In this document: positions 24,213 through 36,600 of the stretch, piece by piece
Layout: the number at the start of each line of letters is the position of its first letter
Position numbering within the stretch: position 1 is the stretch's first letter
Assembly: GCA_002633005.1 (NCBI GenBank)
Contig: NMRA01000254.1
Location: 238,546 to 302,545 of the forward strand
Source: Phoronis australis
Taxonomy: Eukaryota > Phoronida > Phoronidae
DNA length: 64,000 nt
Direction of reading: 5' to 3'
Made by a program: the position numbers and the translations under genes
The notes under the pieces: model-generated
What the model was told of the DNA's origin: nothing
What the model saw: the letters and a program-made list of their open reading frames with translations, nothing else
Database searches by the model: none

Positions 24213-26370
24213 AAATCACAATCAAGGTCCATTGACTGTGTTACGGTCTAAAATAAATTTTTTAGTCACCAAATGCCAACTGAATCTCGTATGCAAAGAG
24301 TTATTTAGTTGTGCAAATTAAAAAAAGAATAATCAAAATCGGACAATGTTTGAGAAATTTATGCATGTTTTTGTCTATGAATTTCATGCATTTTTACCAA
24401 TACGAGTGGCCATTTTAAAAATTGCTGTTTTCAACTGTCAACAGTGGAAAAAAAATTATTAAAAAAGCAATTGCTTTGATATGACTGGGAATAACTTGAG
24501 TCACTTTCAGAATCACTTAGATGAAGTTGTGCTTAATCATTGAGAAATGGTAGGGTTCATCATAGAACAGGCACTCGTTACGAAATTTGTAAATTCTGTG
24601 TTTCTAACCTTCACCTACTGTAAAGAAGGTTAAAAACTAAAGTTCACACTCTGTACTAAAAAGAACTGTCTAGGCAACACAGAAAATTATACAATATCTA
24701 AACAAACCAAAAGTTTGGATATTGACTGGGTTCTGTTATGTTGAAAATGGGCCAAAAACGCTAACAAAATGTAGTGTACGTACCCCCATGTGGAATTCAG
24801 TAACACAAATGGTCATTGCAAATGAAATTATTGCCTCTTAAATAACAAAATGGTGCTTATTATCACCAAAGAAAAATAAATGGCCATACAACATTACGTT
24901 ACCATGTGATGCAGAAACAGTGATGCAGTGTACGTACCCCCTTTTGTAGTGTACGTACCCCCATGTTTACAAATGCCACGAAATAAAAATATCACTTGGT
25001 AAGTGGGCAACATTGACCATAGGCAGTTTCCTTCCTTAAGAATGTTAGGTTAAAGGGTGTTTATTGCAAATACATTTGTTTTGAGTGAAATATGTAGCAC
25101 TTGTGTAGTGTACGTACCCCCATATTTTAATTAGTGCCTATTTTCAAAGTATGGCAGATAGGCACATGAATGCTGTGCTTTTTATTTTTTCTCTTTGAAT
25201 TGATTTAGTAAATCAACTAACACTCAGTAGATTCGTATTTTAGGTATTTATTATCATTTACAAACAATTACAAAAACAAACAAACAAATATCTCGTTTAA
25301 AGTAAACTAGCCGTTACCCGTGCGAAAGCACGGGTAGCAGCTAGTGGGAAACGCCAAGGGAAATACATGTAGATACTCCTAGGAGTGAACATTAATGCTC
25401 ATTGCAAGAGACGGAAATACTTCTTGAAAGGCCGTGTTCAAACAAGTCATTGAAATGTAGTGTACGTACCCCTGTGTAATGTACGTACCTTCAACCTCTG
25501 TGCTATAGTATTGCCCACGAGTATTTTTACATACTGCTGTTCCCATGAACAATAATGATATTTTCAGAATGCATGCAGTCTGACAAAAATGGATATTATT
25601 AAATTTGTGGGCAATAAAAAATGCCACACAGGACTTGGCTAGTAACATCCTAGAAGACACGTCATGTGACAACTGATGTTGCAGGGCAGGTTCTCTATCT
25701 CTCAAGACAACTTGCAACAAAACAACTAGTAGAGGCAGCACAAAACTCGAGATCACCCCATACATTTGTAACTTAGTCAAAATTTGACGTTGATTGACTG
25801 TACGTAGTGTACGTACCCCCCAACCAGTACCATTTTTTTCTGTTTACAAGTTGAACACTGGGCCTAGCATTGTTTTGACTATTTTGACCAAGTGCTGAAT
25901 GTGTTGAAAACTAGGTAAATAGCACCAGTAAAGTTTTTGGAACAAGTAGTTACTTGTCATTTTCTTTTTGTAAGAATCATATTGCAAGACGGAAAAAGTT
26001 CTCATTATACTGTGTTAATATATGCAATGTATCATCAACTAGAACAACTTGATCAGCACGGTAATAACTTTTCTTACTTTAGTTTGTGATACTTCTTCAA
26101 TTTGATCAATAACTTGTTTAATTAACAGCTACCTTATGAATTTATGCATGATAGAAGTGGGCAGTGACCACAAATTGTAGTGTACGTACCCTTTTATACA
26201 ACTGCGATGCATTAGGCCATAAAATTTTATTTGGTGGTTCTTGTGCAAAAATATTTTAGTTTATAAACCTGGAATGATGGTACTTTAAAATAACCCAGCT
26301 TTTACAGTTATATGACAACCTTCATTTTTCACGAAAAGTGGCCACCGAATATGGACCTTGATTGTGATTT
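24213..26370. mobile_element. putative non-autonomous element with eight GTAGTGTACGTACCCCC motifs and 20-bp inverted ends
   Basis: The 20-mer AAATCACAATCAAGGTCCAT at 24213-24232 is present as its exact reverse complement at 26351-26370. Between them the motif GTAGTGTACGTACCCCC or a close variant starts at 24771, 24925, 24946, 25105, 25457, 25476, 25804 and 26177, always on the plus strand. A hairpin with arms ACCCGTGC and GCACGGGT and a GAAA loop lies at about 25316-25335. A 133-codon minus-strand frame (25379-25780) lies inside but has no recognisable domain. No target-site duplication is visible, so calling the block one element is inference. Confidence 0.45.
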
Positions 26371-26726
26371 GCACGACAGTGTTTAACCCCAAACCTCTGC
26401 TTCCTTGCAAATGCTAGACATGAGCCAACACTAAATTCTGACTCGGAAAAGGTGGTTCAAAAGTGTTGCAATCCAACTAGTATTTTTGCAATTATGGGTT
26501 ATTTGTGGGCTGCCTGAAATCGCTGCAGGTTTCTGAGTCGCTGCCTAGAATGCGACAATACTAATGGGTCCACCATTGTAAAGAAAAGTGTATCTTCAGC
26601 CGAGCTAGTGAACAGTTCTCATTCCCAACATGTTTACAAATACATGACAAACCAGATTAACTGAACCTATTAATTAAGTCGCTAAACCTGGCCTTTCCGA
26701 AATATTTAATTTCTACGAACTGCAAA

Positions 26727-26936
26727 TTACCCGCAGGTACAGTCTAACTGCACAGTTCCACCTACCAACTCAGGCCAGTAGCCAGCATCGTTCGGAGGGT
26801 AGTTCGAATTTTTGAAACGGTGAACCTTTTGATCATACTTCGCAAACGTCGGCCATTTTTTCAGTAGCGCCCGTATGCAACTAAACTCGGTAGAAGGGAA
26901 ATCCGTATACACGACGAAGACTCTTGCCGGTTCCAT
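26727..26936 (-). CDS. candidate first coding exon of an unrecognised gene
   Basis: The minus-strand frame begins with ATG in a good context (AAAATGG) and encodes about 69 residues starting MEPARVFVVYTDFP, with non-repetitive composition and balanced residues. A strong donor, TTG|GTAGGT, lies in frame after WPEL about 20 codons before the stop, so the true exon may end there; a weaker donor (GG|GTAATT) lies near the end. No downstream exon was recognised; the next 2 kb in that direction is the repeat block at 24.2-26.4 kb. I do not recognise the family. It could be chance or part of a mobile element. Confidence 0.25.
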   Translation of the reverse strand: MEPARVFVVYTDFPSTEFSCIRALLKKWPTFAKYDQKVHRFKNSNYPPNDAGYWPELVGGTVQLDCTCG

Positions 26937-27165
26937 TTTCTTGAGACAAGACGGAATCCGAGCAATGGCGATGCCATCACGGTTACTCGAAAAAAAAAAC
27001 GGGACCCAAATTCAGATGTAATGTGGTCCACAAAGTTCTCTTTCTGGGTTACTGATAAATGAGTGTTTAAACACCATCACATACGCTGACGGAAACATTT
27101 AGTGAGAGAGAATGACTTGAAGAAATTTTTGTCAGGTTGCTCATAGCGTTGGAAATCGGAACAGC

Positions 27166-27232
27166 CTGCTACTCCGCCAAAGGCATTTCTTCAAAGGTTC
27201 ATTACTCCGAAGATTCACTACCCCGAAAATGT
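27166..27232 (+). repeat. short minisatellite, unit near TTCATTACTCCGAA
   Basis: Three to four imperfect units are visible: CTACTCCGCCAAAGG, TTCATTACTCCGAAG and TTCACTACCCCGAAAA. Confidence 0.6.
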
Positions 27233-29031
27233 ATGACATTTCGGATTGAGATGTAATTTATGTACTTCCATATGCAAAAATACACATATCGGTTTAGACG
27301 CAGTGGCGTACCTGTATACTGAGAACAACGCCCGGGTATTAATAAACTTAAATTACTTGTTTGGGTTTCTTACGCATGCGAAAGTTTGCTTCTAAGCATT
27401 TCTTTTGAAAAAGGAGAATGAAATCAATGCGTTCTTGCATTTGAAAAGAATATGAAGTAGGAATATTGATGAACTATCAACCACGGTAGATTCACCAAAT
27501 TCATTTTAAAATCGCATCAATTCACAGCGCGCCTGAAAGTTAATCCGCAGTGCTTCAACCTCACCCACCGCGTCGGAAAGACGCGCATGGCCAGGTCGGA
27601 ACTAAAAGTTGTAGTTTACCCTATCCCTGCTTGTCTTCACCAAGTTAGAGAGCCACATCCACATGATCCAGTATTCTCAAATTTAAATTCGCCCGTAAGC
27701 CGCCGCAACCCTGAAATGGATTTAATATTCCCTTGCGGCCAGGTGCAGGTGTTGTCCCTGTTTGAAAACGAGTCGTTTATGATTCAAGAATCGCGATTGC
27801 AAATGATTGGAACTGAGCTCATGTGCAAGCAATGCAATCAATGTTTTATGAACTATTCAACTTTGGCTACTATATGGGCACAAAATCAATAATTTATGAA
27901 TTTTAGTTCCGCTTCATTAGTAGACATTCAAAAATAGTACTAAACTGTCGGACTTGTGAACATTTTTTTCACAATAGTGAACATTGGAAATCTTTTCCAT
28001 CAAGTTTGTTGCTCGTATGAGGTCTGCGAGGTTGTGCACCATCGACAGTAATTTAGAAGAGAAGACTTTTCTTCGTTGACCAAAGATTTTTGATAGTTCT
28101 GAGCCTATCTTTACCCAGAATAATGTGAACATGTTCGTCGGCGCGATTTTCTCATTGCAAGAACGGTTACCGTAGTGAAATGTCTGCTTTTCGAGCAAAA
28201 CAGATGGCTGCCTATTGAAGTTACGTGTACTGTATTTAAAAGAATGAAAACGCACACATCACATGCATATGAATCTATCAATAAACAACCGAAGCGTACA
28301 CTGGATGAACATTATATTCGACAATGACTTTCAATTCGAAAATTAAAAATGCCTGCACACCACTATATGCTGGCAACTATACCAAAAATTTAGGTAACAC
28401 ACCTATCTTCTGCTGTTTTGTTGGTTGATCGATTTTAAGCCATTCACACACTACGTTTTGGGGCCTCTCGCGGCATTTAGTTCTAGGCTCGTGTTAATCT
28501 ATGGTACAACAAAAACTCCCTCTTTATGGTCTCTGGGTACAGCGTGGCAGTCGGTGGCTTACGACTGTATGTAAAGTCGCCTGGGCGAACCTGTCATCTA
28601 CTGTAGTACGCAAACACATGGCCACATGGCAATTGCCGCCTTTTACGGCCCAAGTTATTACCTAAGGCGCCTGGCAGAACCAAATTTGAAATTATTAGCA
28701 ACTTGATTAACTTAGTAGTACCAGTAATAACTACAACAATTTTGTTGGAATTTTTGTTCATCTATATCCTATACGTAACAGATATGTACGGGCTGGACCT
28801 TTTCCGCGGGGAGGGTTCGATCGAACCCCCCCTGCAGCCTCCTGGTATTACTGGCCTGAGACTTCGTCGAAACTATATGTTGCATGAACAATTGCTGTCA
28901 TAGCGCACAAAAGATTTCGTTGGAGTAATCGGCACGAGACCTGCATATGCATACGTATATAGCTCCATTGTATGATCTGTGTAGGCCTACCGGTAATAAA
29001 TCTTAACTTGTTTGTCACTGCGGTTTCAATC
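27233..29031. other. unrecognised DNA
   Basis: The 101-codon frame at 27587-27892 (+) starts in a plausible context and has a CXXCXXC string (CKQCNQC) near its end, but I cannot assign it to a family. No other gene or element was recognised. Confidence 0.4.
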
Positions 29032-29195
29032 CCCGGCGGTCATGTTCAGTCCCCGGCGGTCCTGTTTTCTGGTGGGTCGGTCATGTTTTTAGGTGCGCCG
29101 GTCAGTCGCATTTTCTGGTGCGACGGTCCCATTTGATTCCCGGAGGTCCTGTTTTAGATGAGTCGGTCCCATTTAAGAGGACAGGCGGTCATGTT
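29032..29195 (+). repeat. degenerate G-rich minisatellite (CGGCGGTCATGTT-type)
   Basis: About seven imperfect units of 20-27 bases recur, with cores such as CCCCGGCGGTCATGTT, CCCGGCGGTCCTGTTTTCTG, GGTGGGTCGGTCATGTTTT and GGTGCGACGGTCCCATTT. A weakly similar GC-rich stretch lies at about 38570-38640. Confidence 0.7.
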
Positions 29196-32100
29196 GTTTC
29201 TCACCCAGGGAACAAATTGTTGGTCATAGGTCCATGATGTAAATTGACATGCGTCATCTCAATTAAACAATTGTTCTGTGTTGCAAAAATCTTCACTGTA
29301 CTTAGCCGCTTGTTAAGTTTGATTATTGCATGTCTTCTAACACCAGCCAACTGGACGTACGACCATGTGACGTCATTGTAATTGCTATCGAGCGTAAACA
29401 ACTATTATGTAACTGGGACAAGCGCGTTGCTAACGAAGTTTTACATAAATGAAATTGACGACTAAGTACCATCCACTGGTATTTGACGAAGATTAATTTC
29501 TTCTTGAGCGAGCTAGGTGTAATAGTCGGATGTGAAGTCTTTTTGCGCTGGGGCAACGCGTGTAACTATTACTCCACTTATCGGCATTGACCGGTAGTTT
29601 GTTCTAGGTTAGCTTGCCCAGGCGCAAGCCGTAATGTCGACGCAAACCCCTTAACATTCGGAAGTAATTACCAGCAGCACGCTTCCTCAGTTACACGCAT
29701 AGCGGGGTTGTTGAACAAGTGTTGCACCATACTTGTTTCATGGTCTAGGGTGTGTAATGTGGACGCTTGGCTGAACTGGGACAAGCTGTTCCAGAGCATG
29801 TTGACCCGGGGTAACTCGTAGTGTGGACACGGTTGTAATTAGCGTTTTTGTAACAAACGCGTGTTCTTGCTACATTTTTTGACGTTGTCGTTTAAGGTTT
29901 TGTTACGCATTGGTCCAAGAAGTTCTAAATAAATATCATGAATCGGGTATTCATTTCACACTGGAGATGGGTTAATTGTGTCTACATGCATCACAAGCCG
30001 TGACCGCCACCAGTAAACTGACAAAATTATACCGACAAACGAGCTACAATATCAATGTCAAGGAAATATTACTTTATTTGATGATTTTAACCTTATTTAA
30101 TAAAAATCGTAAGCGAATGAAAATCACAAGCGTGCATGTTTCATGTACCACTTGACGACTGCGGTCTCTTTGTCCGCTTTGACGGAGGCACTGATACGCC
30201 GTAAAATTTCGATAGACTGCGTTAAAGCTAACTGCACTGTGTGTACGTATGCACCTTTGTCAAAATAGAACTTGCGAAGGCTGTGTTTACACTCGGTTCT
30301 CGAGTCCCGTTAGAACTGGGAATCCTTAGTTTGTAGGTCAACATTGCATCGCCTAAATTAAAAAAAAAAAACGCCATAAGTTCGCATAAAATCGTCACAT
30401 TTTTGGAAAATGTCAAATACAGCTCTCGCCTTATTGGCAATTCTACTTTTTCCGTCACTTTGACGGTCTCTATGAGCTTCGTCTTCTATTCGACCAAAAA
30501 TTTTTCGATTCTTCGACAAGAGATAAAAATATTCAAAACCACGAAGGCACACATGTACTTGTAAGTCTAAGCCAGCTGATTCACTCAGCATATGATCTGC
30601 ATGGGGAAACTAGAGAAAACCAATGCCAAGGGATTTGCTTAGGAAAATAGGCGCCATTTTTGATCCAATTGACAGATCACGCTTAAACCGCAATGTATGG
30701 TATCTAAAAGGGGAACTTCCCTAGAAATCAACAACTCCAAGTTATGAAATTCATATAAAATCCCTCCATGCAGTTTTACAGCAAACAAAGACGTTGGTTT
30801 CCGATGGTTCCTTCGGCAAAAGTCACCGTTGGTAACGACTGTTTGCGCGTAACCCATAGATGACAAATTTATAAGCCGCAAACTTAAAATATGGACATTT
30901 GTTAAAACTCGGCTTGTTTTAAGATTTAAATTGTCAGTTTCCAGCTTCATAAGTGATGGTGGCCCTGTTTTCTTTCTTCCTTTCGAATATGGCTATTCAG
31001 AAAATAACCGCATCCAGACCATGCTGTTTTGTGTGAGTTTACTGAAAGGCTCTTGTAGTTAATTCAGTCATGTCACCGCCTGAGTGTATTTCCGGGAAAT
31101 TCCCTCTGGAATTTTCCGACCAATGGTTTCAATGACCCCCAAAATACGATTGAGCATATTTCTAACATCCTGAACCGTCTGCTTTCGACATCGGACGTCC
31201 ATGCCACCTGGTCGGCATGCACAAATAGTGGGATTGTATTAAAAACCCCTCGACCCCCACACCCCTCGACACATGACGCCCGCGACTCACAACCCCCTTG
31301 ACCCACCACTAACATAACCCAAAGCCGGGTTCGGCTCCGTCAGGTTATCGACTTCTCTGGGTCTGTACACCAGCACAGCTAGCATCAGACTCAACCATAA
31401 GTTTCAAACGCACCATTAACAAGGTGTATATAATTGAACCAGGAACAACGCACCTTTCTGAGAGAAACGGCAGACGGACCTCCGATGGACCGAAAATAGA
31501 CCGATGCTGCTTTCGTCCCATAGCAGCGCAGGAATGTAGACGATGGACAGGAATCACGAACTATTTTTCGTTTTGACGATCAGAGGCCGGGAAGGTTGGC
31601 ACGCGATCTGTCACACGCTCTGTCTGCACAAGACCTGCTGTGCGGAGCCAGAGGGTGCACGAATGTGTTCGTCCGGTGGAACAATGTCTCATGCAACAAA
31701 ACTCAAAATTCGAATTTATTACATCAAGACATGGGGTGTGCAGCGCAGAATTAAGTGGGGACTATAGGCCCCCCAGGCCCCTATGGTGCGCCGCCCATGC
31801 AAGATTATTTTTCAAAAGGGGTAAAATGCATTTTAATTTTGAAAAATAGATTAGATTTTAAAATGGTTCCGATAAAAAGTTATGTTTCTGACCTCTTGTT
31901 CTCAACACTACACAGTTCCCACCCCTACATAAATGAAACTTGTTGCTGATAAACCTTTACAGAAAAGTCTTGTACATTTATTACTAATGCTTACTGCACT
32001 TGCACGTATGTCACAAGGACACATTTAAAACATACCAAAAGTAATGCTGTGCCAATTTTTTAAAAAATGTATGCCTGAAAGGCACTGTTTGTTAAAACAA

Positions 32101-32270
32101 AGCACTTTTCTTAAAGGTGTCTGCCACCCGATTTAATTAGTCTTTTTTACCGATTTAATCGGTCTATGATCCACATCGACTCTTTTACGCTCGACCCCAC
32201 CTTGCCGAGAGGTGTCGCGTTAACCTGTGAAGAAGGTGAGAAACGACACAGCGCCGTCAGTGGTTCATCT
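29196..32270. other. unrecognised DNA with C-rich tract
   Basis: A poly-A tract lies at about 30360-30371 and a C-rich tandem (ACCCCTCGAC units) at about 31245-31275. The ORFs are short and without recognisable motifs. Confidence 0.5.
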
Positions 32271-32275
32271 GCAGA

Positions 32276-32614
32276 GTGAATGCCGCTATATTGCGGTGCA
32301 TCGTTCCCACTTGTCCGAACTATGAAGCTGGGAAGAAAGCGCGTATATCATTTTTTCGAATTTCTCGAGAGCTCGAAATTCTTAGGAAGTGGCTCGCGAT
32401 AATGGAGAATGAAAAGTACCACGCTGTTAATAGCAAGTATGAGGCAGTGAAACGTCTCCGTGTCTGTCAGAGAAATCACTGTCGGACAGTGATTTCTCTG
32501 ACGAATTCGGTCTTACCAAAGAACTATCCATACGTTCCGTTGCCGGTGAATGTTCACGGCGCCTCTCTAGTATTTCTTGATCAGTGTATTCCGGTTCGAA
32601 CTGATAGCCTGTGA
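32276..32614 (+). pseudogene. THAP-like zinc-finger exon, interrupted
   Basis: The frame reads CIVPTC near its start (C-x4-C), then ARISFFRIS, then LRKWL, then RVCQR. This order matches the THAP domain, a C2CH DNA-binding zinc finger found in host regulators and P-element-type transposases. An acceptor-like CTGCAG precedes the frame at about 32270. The expected C-x2-H-F does not follow: at 32466-32502 the sequence is a perfect 18-bp inverted repeat with a one-base spacer, GTCAGAGAAATCACTGTC and its complement. In another frame right after the hairpin, the residues SDFSDEFGL look like the normal continuation of a THAP domain. I infer that the hairpin shifted the frame, by mutation or assembly error. 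No transposase domain was found downstream. Confidence 0.5.
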
Positions 32615-32619
32615 AACCT

Positions 32620-33700
32620 AACGATCAGACCCGTGAAATCTTCCTCGGAGGAGCTCTCGACTAAATGGGGATTGGCGCCGGGCGAGTTGCCACGTAGACG
32701 ATTATTATTCTTCGAAATGCTTCAAAATGAATTATTCACACCCTAACCAATGCTTATATAAAACTGAACCAAAGTCTGTCTCATTAGATACAATATGTTA
32801 TGCTTTTGGAATATTCGTGAGTGCAAATGTTTTGAGAAGCCAGCAATTATAGCTGCGTTACCGGGTTTAGATGCAATAAAAGTAGTTGACAGGGCACCGA
32901 GGCCGTGTGAGCGCATGCTAATTCAGTGTTTGCTGAATGAAAGCTGCTGTGAAAGAGTAACTAGATTTTGTATGCTATGGTCACATGCTGAAGGGGAATC
33001 TTTATTTAAATATACAAATACATTATTCAAATCATTGTTACTGTATAACCTTTGCCCTGACGCTTCTGTTCGTGGAAGGGGAACCTGATTTCGCGGCCCC
33101 CGACAAGTGAGTAAGTAGATTTTCAGTTTCGTGGTTAGTTCACCTAAATAATTACGTGCACATTATTTCTTTGACTCAGTATTATTGTCTTTTCGTTACT
33201 GCAGGTTTAGTTTCCAACTTAAGCTGGTTTATGTAAAGTGATGTAAAGTCCCGGCGGCCGCGACGGGCCTGATCGGGTTCCGAGACAGTGGCGGGGAATA
33301 ACAAGCGTTTTGTGTGCTTAGAACTGAAAAAGCGCAAGTCTAAAAGTACAACACACAGCTCACGGAAGAAGGATTCGAATTTATCACCAAACAGACCCAA
33401 CATGCTATGAACATTCCCACTAAATAAAATTGGTTCTAACCCCGGTGTTTAAGGTAAACGGCGGGGTATGGAAAATTGAACTAGACCGTATTTATACACC
33501 TTGGCTGAGACGCGCTCGGCTCATGCTCAAAGGGATGCCGCCAAGCTGCTCTATTCATCGAGTCACGAGCGAGGATAATTGACTTCGCTCATGCGGATAT
33601 GATCAGCTGATTACAGTCTAGCCTAACAACTGTACTTTTTATGGAGAGAATTTTACGTAGTTTTTACTGTAATATTTGAAAAGAGGAGCGAAAACAAATA
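32620..33700. other. unrecognised DNA before the assembly gap
   Basis: A 97-codon plus-strand frame at 32795-33088 is cysteine-rich but not recognised. It follows the THAP-like exon in the same direction and could be part of the same locus. The stretch ends at the N run. Confidence 0.3.
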
Positions 33701-34056
33701 NNNNNNNNNNNNNNNNNNNNNNNNNNNNNNNNNNNNNNNNNNNNNNNNNNNNNNNNNNNNNNNNNNNNNNNNNNNNNNNNNNNNNNNNNNNNNNNNNNNN
33801 NNNNNNNNNNNNNNNNNNNNNNNNNNNNNNNNNNNNNNNNNNNNNNNNNNNNNNNNNNNNNNNNNNNNNNNNNNNNNNNNNNNNNNNNNNNNNNNNNNNN
33901 NNNNNNNNNNNNNNNNNNNNNNNNNNNNNNNNNNNNNNNNNNNNNNNNNNNNNNNNNNNNNNNNNNNNNNNNNNNNNNNNNNNNNNNNNNNNNNNNNNNN
34001 NNNNNNNNNNNNNNNNNNNNNNNNNNNNNNNNNNNNNNNNNNNNNNNNNNNNNNNN
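33701..34056. other. assembly gap (356 Ns)
   Basis: Unbroken run of N. Apparent open frames across it are artefacts. Confidence 1.
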
Positions 34057-34738
34057 CCCGTGAAATGAATTTTTCTAAGCGTTTGTTTGAGCCAATACAG
34101 TATACAGCTTTCCACCAAGGCTAGGTGATGCAAGACATTATTACTTGTTCTTTGTTGCATTATAGTAACTGGTCTTGGCTAATTATCATTTTATGGCCTG
34201 GTCATCCATTCAGCCCAAAGTAGTTCCAGAGGTGGCTTATCAGCCAATTATTCACGCATGCTGACTCACAATAGAAGCCTGATAAGAGTGAAGGTGGATA
34301 AATGCGGTGTTCCTACAGTTTCTTGTTTTAGTGGATGTGTTCACGATCGACCACGGTAAATTGGCCTACCCGAACGTTGTAGGCTACGGTACTTTCAAAT
34401 ACCTATAAATCCGTAACAGTAAAATAAAACAACACGTTTGTATTTGTAAGGGGTTTTTATCGAATTTTGATAATTTAATGGTGCAAAACGATGAATTCAA
34501 GCGATTAAGTTGACACCAGTAAGCGTGTTGTGGACAGCTGAACAGACTGCGTTCGAACCGATTACATCATTGGCTAATTTCAACGAGTGATATTTTGCTT
34601 TGAGAAACCGCAGAGTGCCTCCATTGACTGAGACAATTGACGGGAAACAATTAGCTGCCCTCACCGCGTCACCTCGTAGAAGAAATGCAACTAATTCGAA
34701 CAGTTACGGGGCATGTACAACAGTAGAAAAAGGTTGTC

Positions 34739-34820
34739 TGTTGTGGATATTTAGAAGTTGACTTTATCCAAAAGGATACTGTTGTGGATATTTAGAAGTT
34801 GACTTTATCCAAAAGGATAC
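34739..34820 (+). repeat. exact tandem duplication of a 41-bp unit
   Basis: The 41-base segment 34739-34779 is repeated without change at 34780-34820. The unit begins TGTTGTGGATATTTAG and ends in a small hairpin, TATCC-AAAA-GGATA. The exact identity implies a recent duplication or an assembly stutter. Confidence 0.95.
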
Positions 34821-35208
34821 CACACCGGTTTTTAGTGACCTATTTTAGTATGTTAAAACATACTAAAAACGACTCGGTCCATTCAGCTCTGTGGAACAAA
34901 ACAATGCACCGTAACCTTCGACCAACCTCAAAAATTTTGTAAGAAATTTTGAAAACTCCGTTCAAAGTCTGCTAACCTTCCACATTTACTTGCTTGCAGA
35001 ATAATTCAGTGATTGTGGCCTTTGTTATAATCAGTCACGTACACTGCAGTGTTTTGCTACGTGACTTATTCCCTAGTAGGCATGCGTACTTGTTTGGTAA
35101 GTTTCCCTGTGCGTGATGTGTACATGTACAACGACAAAATACGTCATTAGACATGTCTTACCGCACAAAAATAATTGTTTGCATAAATGGTACAAAGGTG
35201 TGCACAGA

Positions 35209-35257
35209 TTCCATGATCGTGACAACCATCATGGTTCCATGATCGTGACAACCATCA
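35209..35257 (+). repeat. exact 23-bp direct repeat, period 26
   Basis: The sequence starting TTCCATGATCGTGACAACC occurs identically at 35209-35231 and 35235-35257, separated by TGG. Confidence 0.95.
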
Positions 35258-36600
35258 AAATTCCCTAAGTCCCATTAACGGACCAGCAAACACCAACTGC
35301 TACGTAAATCCCTAATGAGACCAATTTCGATTTGTACAACCAAGGTCGTCTTAAAAACATCATGGATTCCCGGACTCAGCAGTTCAGAGGGACCCCTGTT
35401 ATATCAACTAACTGTTTATAGCAAGAAAACACTAAAAAGCAGCATCAATATTTGACGATCACGGTTAAATGTTTGGACAGTATTAACTCATGGAGTGCTT
35501 TACAGAATGCAAGTTTAGCACGGAAATAAATCAGGCGGCATGACACCAGCATGATATTGCCCATTAGAACTGGTAATATAAGGTAAAAGCAGTTACTGTA
35601 GTAAAAATATTGCTTTTCTTACACCACACTGGTTAATATCACCGACTACGTAATTTTTTGATATTACACGGGCACATCATAAAGTAGTGCAAAGTAGAAA
35701 TCCATACGCCTTACATTTTATCGTCTGCAAAACACTAAAACAACCAAACGCGCGCCAACCAAACAATACCGGAATTCCGAGAAGGTGACAGAACGGGTGT
35801 CGTATACTGCAACCACTGCAGGCGTCTACTTTGGGAAGAGAACTTCTACTTGTGCGTGGCTTGTATAATGTAATACACTCAAGTTTCAGCTTTCTTAATA
35901 CATATCGAGTTTTTATGTCGTTGGAAAAGTTTTTCTTATACAAGCACTTCTCAACTTCAGATACATTGTATGTAAAAGAGTACACGAAGGCCGCAGCCGC
36001 TCAGCACTCATTTACTGTTGAGGCACGAAAGCAATCTGCTCCTCGGTAGACAACCACGGTGTTGTGGATTCGAAAATCATTTACAGTATTACATGTTTGG
36101 TTCTTCCCAATCCTAGGATAAAAACACTTCTAGTCTCACCAGGTACAGGTTGAGGTCATTATTGTGCCAAATGAACTTAATTTTCATTTTTAAAACGTCT
36201 TATTTTTGACACAGGGAATCGTCAATCCGGGTCTTTAATATGAACTTGCCAATTAGCCTAAGTTATTCTAAAGCAGAAGATTGATCGCGAATGGATGGGA
36301 AATTGTTAACGAAAGGCCGTCCATAATGGGTAAAAGGCTTTGGACTGATGATCAGTAAATTACATGTACGCAGATCTATTGGCAAATGATTTTATTATCG
36401 AGTTATTGAAAACCATGGTTTCCATGGACAATTAGTAGCTACGCAATAACGGGTCAAGGATTTCTTGCGTCACTACGATTTAGGTAGATGAAGAGAGATG
36501 TTGTTTTGTAATGTTACCGTTGTTGCCTAGGAGATGAGCGCTGCATGGGAATTTAAACGCATTTGTGTTACAGTGATACCGAATTGTGACAGCGAAAACT

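Larger units (their letters stand above)
34057..36600. other. unrecognised DNA containing short exact duplications
   Basis: Apart from the tandem duplications at 34739-34820 and 35209-35257, and a perfect palindrome near 34845-34870 (TTTTAGTATGTT and its complement), nothing was recognised. Confidence 0.5.

Noticed and set aside
25379-25780. 133-codon minus-strand frame with a hydrophobic start.
   Set aside because: It lies within the repeat block, crosses two of the repeated motifs, and has no recognisable domain or splice context.
24771-26191. Regularly recurring 17-mer as a CRISPR array.
   Set aside because: Spacings are irregular, the spacers are not of uniform length, and the host is clearly eukaryotic.
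33639-34160. Long open frames on both strands.
   Set aside because: They run through the N gap and are meaningless.
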